Source: Candidatus Gallimonas intestinigallinarum (GTDB lineage Bacteria; Bacillota_A; Clostridia; Christensenellales; Borkfalkiaceae). Taken from it: a DNA stretch of 6,635 bases. The stretch is taken from the NCBI GenBank assembly GCA_019116405.1, contig DXBS01000101.1, positions 1-6,635 on the forward strand, written 5' to 3'. Positions within the stretch are counted from its first letter, which is position 1. Each line of letters opens with the position of its first letter. The position numbers were made by a program, and so were the translations under genes. The notes under the pieces are model-generated. The model was not told where the DNA came from. It ran no database searches and was given only the letters and a program-made list of their open reading frames with translations. This document shows, piece after piece, positions 5,101 to 6,635 of the stretch.

Positions 5101-6635
5101 ACCGTAAGATATTCGCGCTGCACCTGCACGGTCTCCCCTTCGGATGCGCAAACCTGAAGCATGCCGCCGAGGGACACGCCGCCCAGTGCAAAATCGTTCA
5201 CATAGAGTGCAACGCCGCGCTGCGCCATGCACAAATCGAGGACCGCGCCGCTCAAAGTGATGGTCGCAATGCTGCCCTCCCGATCGGATGCGCCACCCAA
5301 ACTCAGCTGCTGAAGCAGGGACTGCAAATCAAGCGATGCCAAAAGGTCGGTGACCGCAGCTCCCGCACCCAGCTGCGAACCAAGCTCCTCCGCCTGTGCA
5401 GGAAGGAAACTTCCGTTTGCCGCCGAGCGGTTGACAATTTCGGCAATGCGCGCATACACGTCCGCGAAGGTGGCCTTGAGATCCTCCAGTTCGCTGTAGG
5501 AAAGTTCCACCGCAAGCGTGCCGAACACAATGCGGACGCGGTTTTCGTTTGCGTCGACGCTGACGGAGAGCTTCGTCTCGCCCACCGTCACCGTGAGATC
5601 GGCGCAGAGGGCGATCCCGTTCTTCCAGGAGAGCACGCCGTTCTCAACGGCAACATCGAGCGCAAGATCGCCGTAGACGACGTCAAGGGAGCCGCTGAGC
5701 GCAATTTCCTGCTTTGTGAGGACAGTCATGATCTCGTCAAACAGAGGCGTGACGTCCACATAGTTACGATAGGAACCGCCGTCCACTTCAAAGGGCACGC
5801 CGGGAGAGAGGGACAGGGTCAGCCCGCGCGCCTCGATGCGCACGCCGCGCGAAAACAGGCTGAGCTGCACGTCGCCGAGCGCCAGATCGATTCCGAAGAG
5901 GGACAACAGCTGCGTCGCATCCGCACGGATGCCGTCCTCCGTGACAGTCAACAGCGTAGAGAGATCGAGCGAAAGCAGCTTGGTTAAAAGCTCCTGCACG
6001 TCAATGCTCTCATCCGTCTGCGGCATGTCGCCGAGCAACTCAGAGAGGAACGCCGTCAGTTCGGAAGCCGTCGCGCGGATCCTGATGCCGTCAAAATTGC
6101 AGAAGATATCGCCGTCGGGGTCGTATGCAAAGGAAAGCCCCTTGCGTACACCTTTAACGTCAATGTTCATGCCGCATGCCACGCTCTCAGATGCAAGGTC
6201 GAAAGCGAGAGTGCCTGCAAGGCGGATGTCCTCATCGGGCGACGTGTAAGAGATCTCCAGCATCCATGCCTTCGCCTGCACAAGTTGCATGATCGCTTCG
6301 ATCCAGGGGCCGACGTCCACATAGTCCGCGTAGTCCCCTGCCGTGACCGTGAACGCCTGCGTGGGCGCAAGGGCAATGTCCGCTCCAAGCGCGGAGACTG
6401 CCACGCCGTCATCTGTACGTGTGAGCTCCACGTCTCCGATGCTCAGATCCACCCCGAGGAGTGCAAGCAACTGCGTCGCATCCAACGTAATGCCGTCGTT
6501 CGTGAGCGTGATCACTTCCGACAGATCGAGCGAGAAAAGCGCCGTGAGCAATTCGTAGGTGTCGACGTTTGTTTCGGGTGTTTTAACGGTGAACAGCCCG
6601 CCGAGCAGGTCCATGACCTCTGCAACGGACGCCTT
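2136..6635 (-). CDS. Giant repetitive secreted/surface-type protein, C-terminal 1499 residues (5' end outside window)
   Basis: The frame is open to the right edge (seven codons KASVAEV precede the first Met at 6614), and those residues match the end of the internal repeat, so the real start is upstream. Residue numbers below count from that Met. Residues 17-396 hold two tandem modules of about 187 residues, and 421-555 may be a diverged third. Residues 560-1130 are beta-rich with Asp/Asn/Gly turns such as DSNGDRE (606-612). Residues 1133-1200 and 1283-1360 resemble InlB B-repeat / Listeria-Bacteroides modules (AYTPKRYDVTF; GYTFLGWY). Residues 1361-1492 form a terminal Ser/Thr/Val-rich beta domain. 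Cys is scarce, no membrane helix is visible, and there is no LPXTG, SLH or dockerin motif at the C-terminus. The protein ends VVAEFQGL. The composition is typical of exported bacterial surface proteins; adhesion or polymer binding would be a guess. The signal peptide, if any, is out of view. Confidence 0.85.
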   Translation of the reverse strand, partial: KASVAEVMDLLGGLFTVKTPETNVDTYELLTALFSLDLSEVITLTNDGITLDATQLLALLGVDLSIGDVELTRTDDGVAVSALGADIALAPTQAFTVTAGDYADYVDVGPWIEAIMQLVQAKAWMLEISYTSPDEDIRLAGTLAFDLASESVACGMNIDVKGVRKGLSFAYDPDGDIFCNFDGIRIRATASELTAFLSELLGDMPQTDESIDVQELLTKLLSLDLSTLLTVTEDGIRADATQLLSLFGIDLALGDVQLSLFSRGVRIEARGLTLSLSPGVPFEVDGGSYRNYVDVTPLFDEIMTVLTKQEIALSGSLDVVYGDLALDVAVENGVLSWKNGIALCADLTVTVGETKLSVSVDANENRVRIVFGTLAVELSYSELEDLKATFADVYARIAEIVNRSAANGSFLPAQAEELGSQLGAGAAVTDLLASLDLQSLLQQLSLGGASDREGSIATITLSGAVLDLCMAQRGVALYVNDFALGGVSLGGMLQVCASEGETVQVQREYLTVRDLCELIDFVGAAVGTLASPDLSIAFTDGVTVNTADESTKFTIDGKLVYHSGLSGAGFPIVVDTQGKVITVDPDAYLYFNLLLDEKDEAGTDLNFEFWMLDSNGDRELEFFVSLSKFLPDSNTASNPLRFAVSASDVMTLLSGGLSLVGGEGGVLDKFLVGMGVPEKAVAALFTVLDEYLVDKWLTPDEAGQFAAVGDMLMNTLGIREKLETMLGGVSDTVSGALEDVDLGSMAVDPAAYLKSFGLSYGDNGEVQFTLRLNSDLVFGGEGMQPLTITMSKTDREGESYLTAIALSNIYGNSNAERTSIPFAFDYAALTLVNDGNVATVTQSGEQIANITFANYQNYTFAGVDDLLKSLALSATHKTQDGYALNDSFYISGTATVSVIGILNITAQIPGITVSLDENGNISANIKLEIPAVFGVTNGDTTFEMTIFDGMAYMRRTQTTRLGLGWTDCNIVNYRVMPLSSFFADILNQLKYILNLTDLIASQIKPGSTPPETVIEDYGVVLYNYLKSYSYTAKADGTGGNWVLTMNGNYLTDSVLSDIGITLGSEQYNGTDNVLRTLDVTTKLVSIIDLTANLAFRNPMNTWEEGYSDLTDDIAAQFENVDFASYDWSAQAENYYIVPEQKTIRYTLEGEVLGEQTVWYDGSSMLSQLSYPDLSGYAREGYALAWSDSIAEDGTISAAYTPKRYDVTFVSPEKLGDDWTLQADGSYTLAMQMDYDAKVEIRWGESSHTFTVGTQNNVFDLGAVVGDSQVAWNGTELDLLANGATILIPLTPDTVIYTSNGVAFTLGEATNVTTAEATFDMTYTLETPAADGYTFLGWYMVGENGLTEVTSLSYTGGGNETTVSALWMSNLQANVTGKSKVKNGGSWYNSKYDHSATVEISGGKIAGALTDTDSSVSVSTMYVFKLARVFMFDNQERTASVSEYRYLSSASATINASGRDEMTVEVQVTYTFSYRTADGTVAQRTVTTPTLTVVAEFQGL
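2139..2534 (-). other. Terminal all-beta domain of unknown role in the surface protein
   Basis: Residues 1361-1492: rich in Ser, Thr and Val with alternating hydrophobic patterns (SATVEISGGKI, TVEVQVTYTFSYRTADGT, RTVTTPTLTVVAEF), consistent with an Ig-like beta sandwich. It has no cysteine pair, no sorting motif and no charged C-terminal tail. It could be a terminal beta-sandwich cap or a non-covalent attachment domain. I recognise no family. Confidence 0.45.
2535..2768 (-). other. Listeria-Bacteroides repeat-like module in the surface protein
   Basis: Residues 1283-1360, centred on TPAADGYTFLGWYMVGENGLTEVTSLSYTGGGNETTVSALW. The GYTFLGWY core followed by a closing VSALW is the hallmark of this short beta module, common in cell-surface proteins. 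It immediately precedes the terminal domain. Confidence 0.65.
3015..3218 (-). other. InlB B-repeat-like module in the surface protein
   Basis: Residues 1133-1200: KTIRYTLEGEVLGEQTVWYDG, then GYAREGYALAWSDSIAEDGTISAAYTPKRYDVTF. The pattern of a hydrophobic strand, Gly-Tyr, Trp-Ser, and a closing xAxYTPxxYxVTF is that of InlB B-repeat or related beta-grasp spacer modules in surface proteins of Bacillota. This is judged by eye, without a profile search. Confidence 0.55.
5427..6005 (-). repeat. Surface-protein tandem module, copy 2 (about 193 residues)
   Basis: Residues 204-396. It begins IDVQELLTKLLSLDLSTLL, then DGIRADATQLLSLFGIDL and SYRNYVDVTPLFDEIM at 281-296, and ends SELEDLKATFADVYARI. 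The first two thirds align to copy 1 at a constant offset of 187; the tail is shifted by three residues. The second half is less similar than the first. I do not recognise the fold; the pattern is helix pairs alternating with amphipathic beta strands. Confidence 0.8.
6006..6566 (-). repeat. Surface-protein tandem module, copy 1 (187 residues)
   Basis: Residues 17-203 of the visible protein. The module begins VDTYELLTALFSLDLSEVI, then DGITLDATQLLALLGVDL, a beta stretch, and DYADYVDVGPWIEAIM at 94-109, and it ends SELTAFLSELLGDM. Against copy 2, I count 30 identities in the first 49 aligned residues. Some stretches are still identical in DNA, such as GACGTCCACATAGT in both copies on the plus strand. 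The 23 residues just before it resemble the module's tail, so a further copy lies beyond the right edge. Confidence 0.8.

Noticed and set aside
4008..5987. A 659-codon open frame on the plus strand, antisense to the giant gene
   Set aside because: Its product is an Arg/His/Ala/Glu-rich sequence with no domain pattern, the usual shadow of a GC-rich coding strand. The opposite frame is a coherent repetitive protein, and no promoter or Shine-Dalgarno was seen for the antisense frame.

Overview
The window looks like a chromosomal segment of an uncultured, fairly GC-rich member of the Bacillota (Clostridia-like, possibly a gut Christensenellales-type lineage). The support is the Clostridia-type tyrosyl-tRNA synthetase, two sigma-A promoters with 17-bp spacers, strong Shine-Dalgarno sites, an HTH/WYL regulator, and a giant repetitive surface-type protein with InlB/Listeria-Bacteroides-like modules. 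The taxonomic call is inference from sequence style, not from a search.

Left part (1-880, minus strand): the first 232 codons of tyrS run off the left edge. Upstream is a compact, complete-looking transcription attenuator. It has a perfect-consensus promoter (TTGACA, 17 bp, TATAAT), an 18-codon leader peptide with four Tyr codons within six positions (YGYAYY), and a long stem containing those codons. An alternative antiterminator pairing and a perfect-register intrinsic terminator with a U-tract follow, all ahead of the tyrS ribosome-binding site. It resembles the trp/pheST type of ribosome-mediated attenuation, in a setting where a tRNA-sensing T-box would be expected. The leader ATG lies about where transcription should start, so the leader peptide may be translated leaderlessly. 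This is the most interesting object in the window.

Middle (896-2088): a small 59-codon ORF of unknown function (minus strand) sits divergently from a 306-aa HTH_11/WYL transcriptional regulator (plus strand). The regulator has its own promoter, and an inverted repeat over the -35 box may be an operator.

Right part (2136-6635, minus strand): one very long ORF, open at the right edge, encodes at least 1499 residues of a secreted or surface-type protein. Its upstream part carries tandem copies of a roughly 187-residue module that continue past the window. The C-terminal third has InlB B-repeat-like beta modules and a terminal all-beta domain with no recognisable anchor. It converges with the WYL gene on a shared 12-bp-stem terminator that includes its stop codon. 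Nothing in the window functionally connects the surface protein to tyrS or the regulator.
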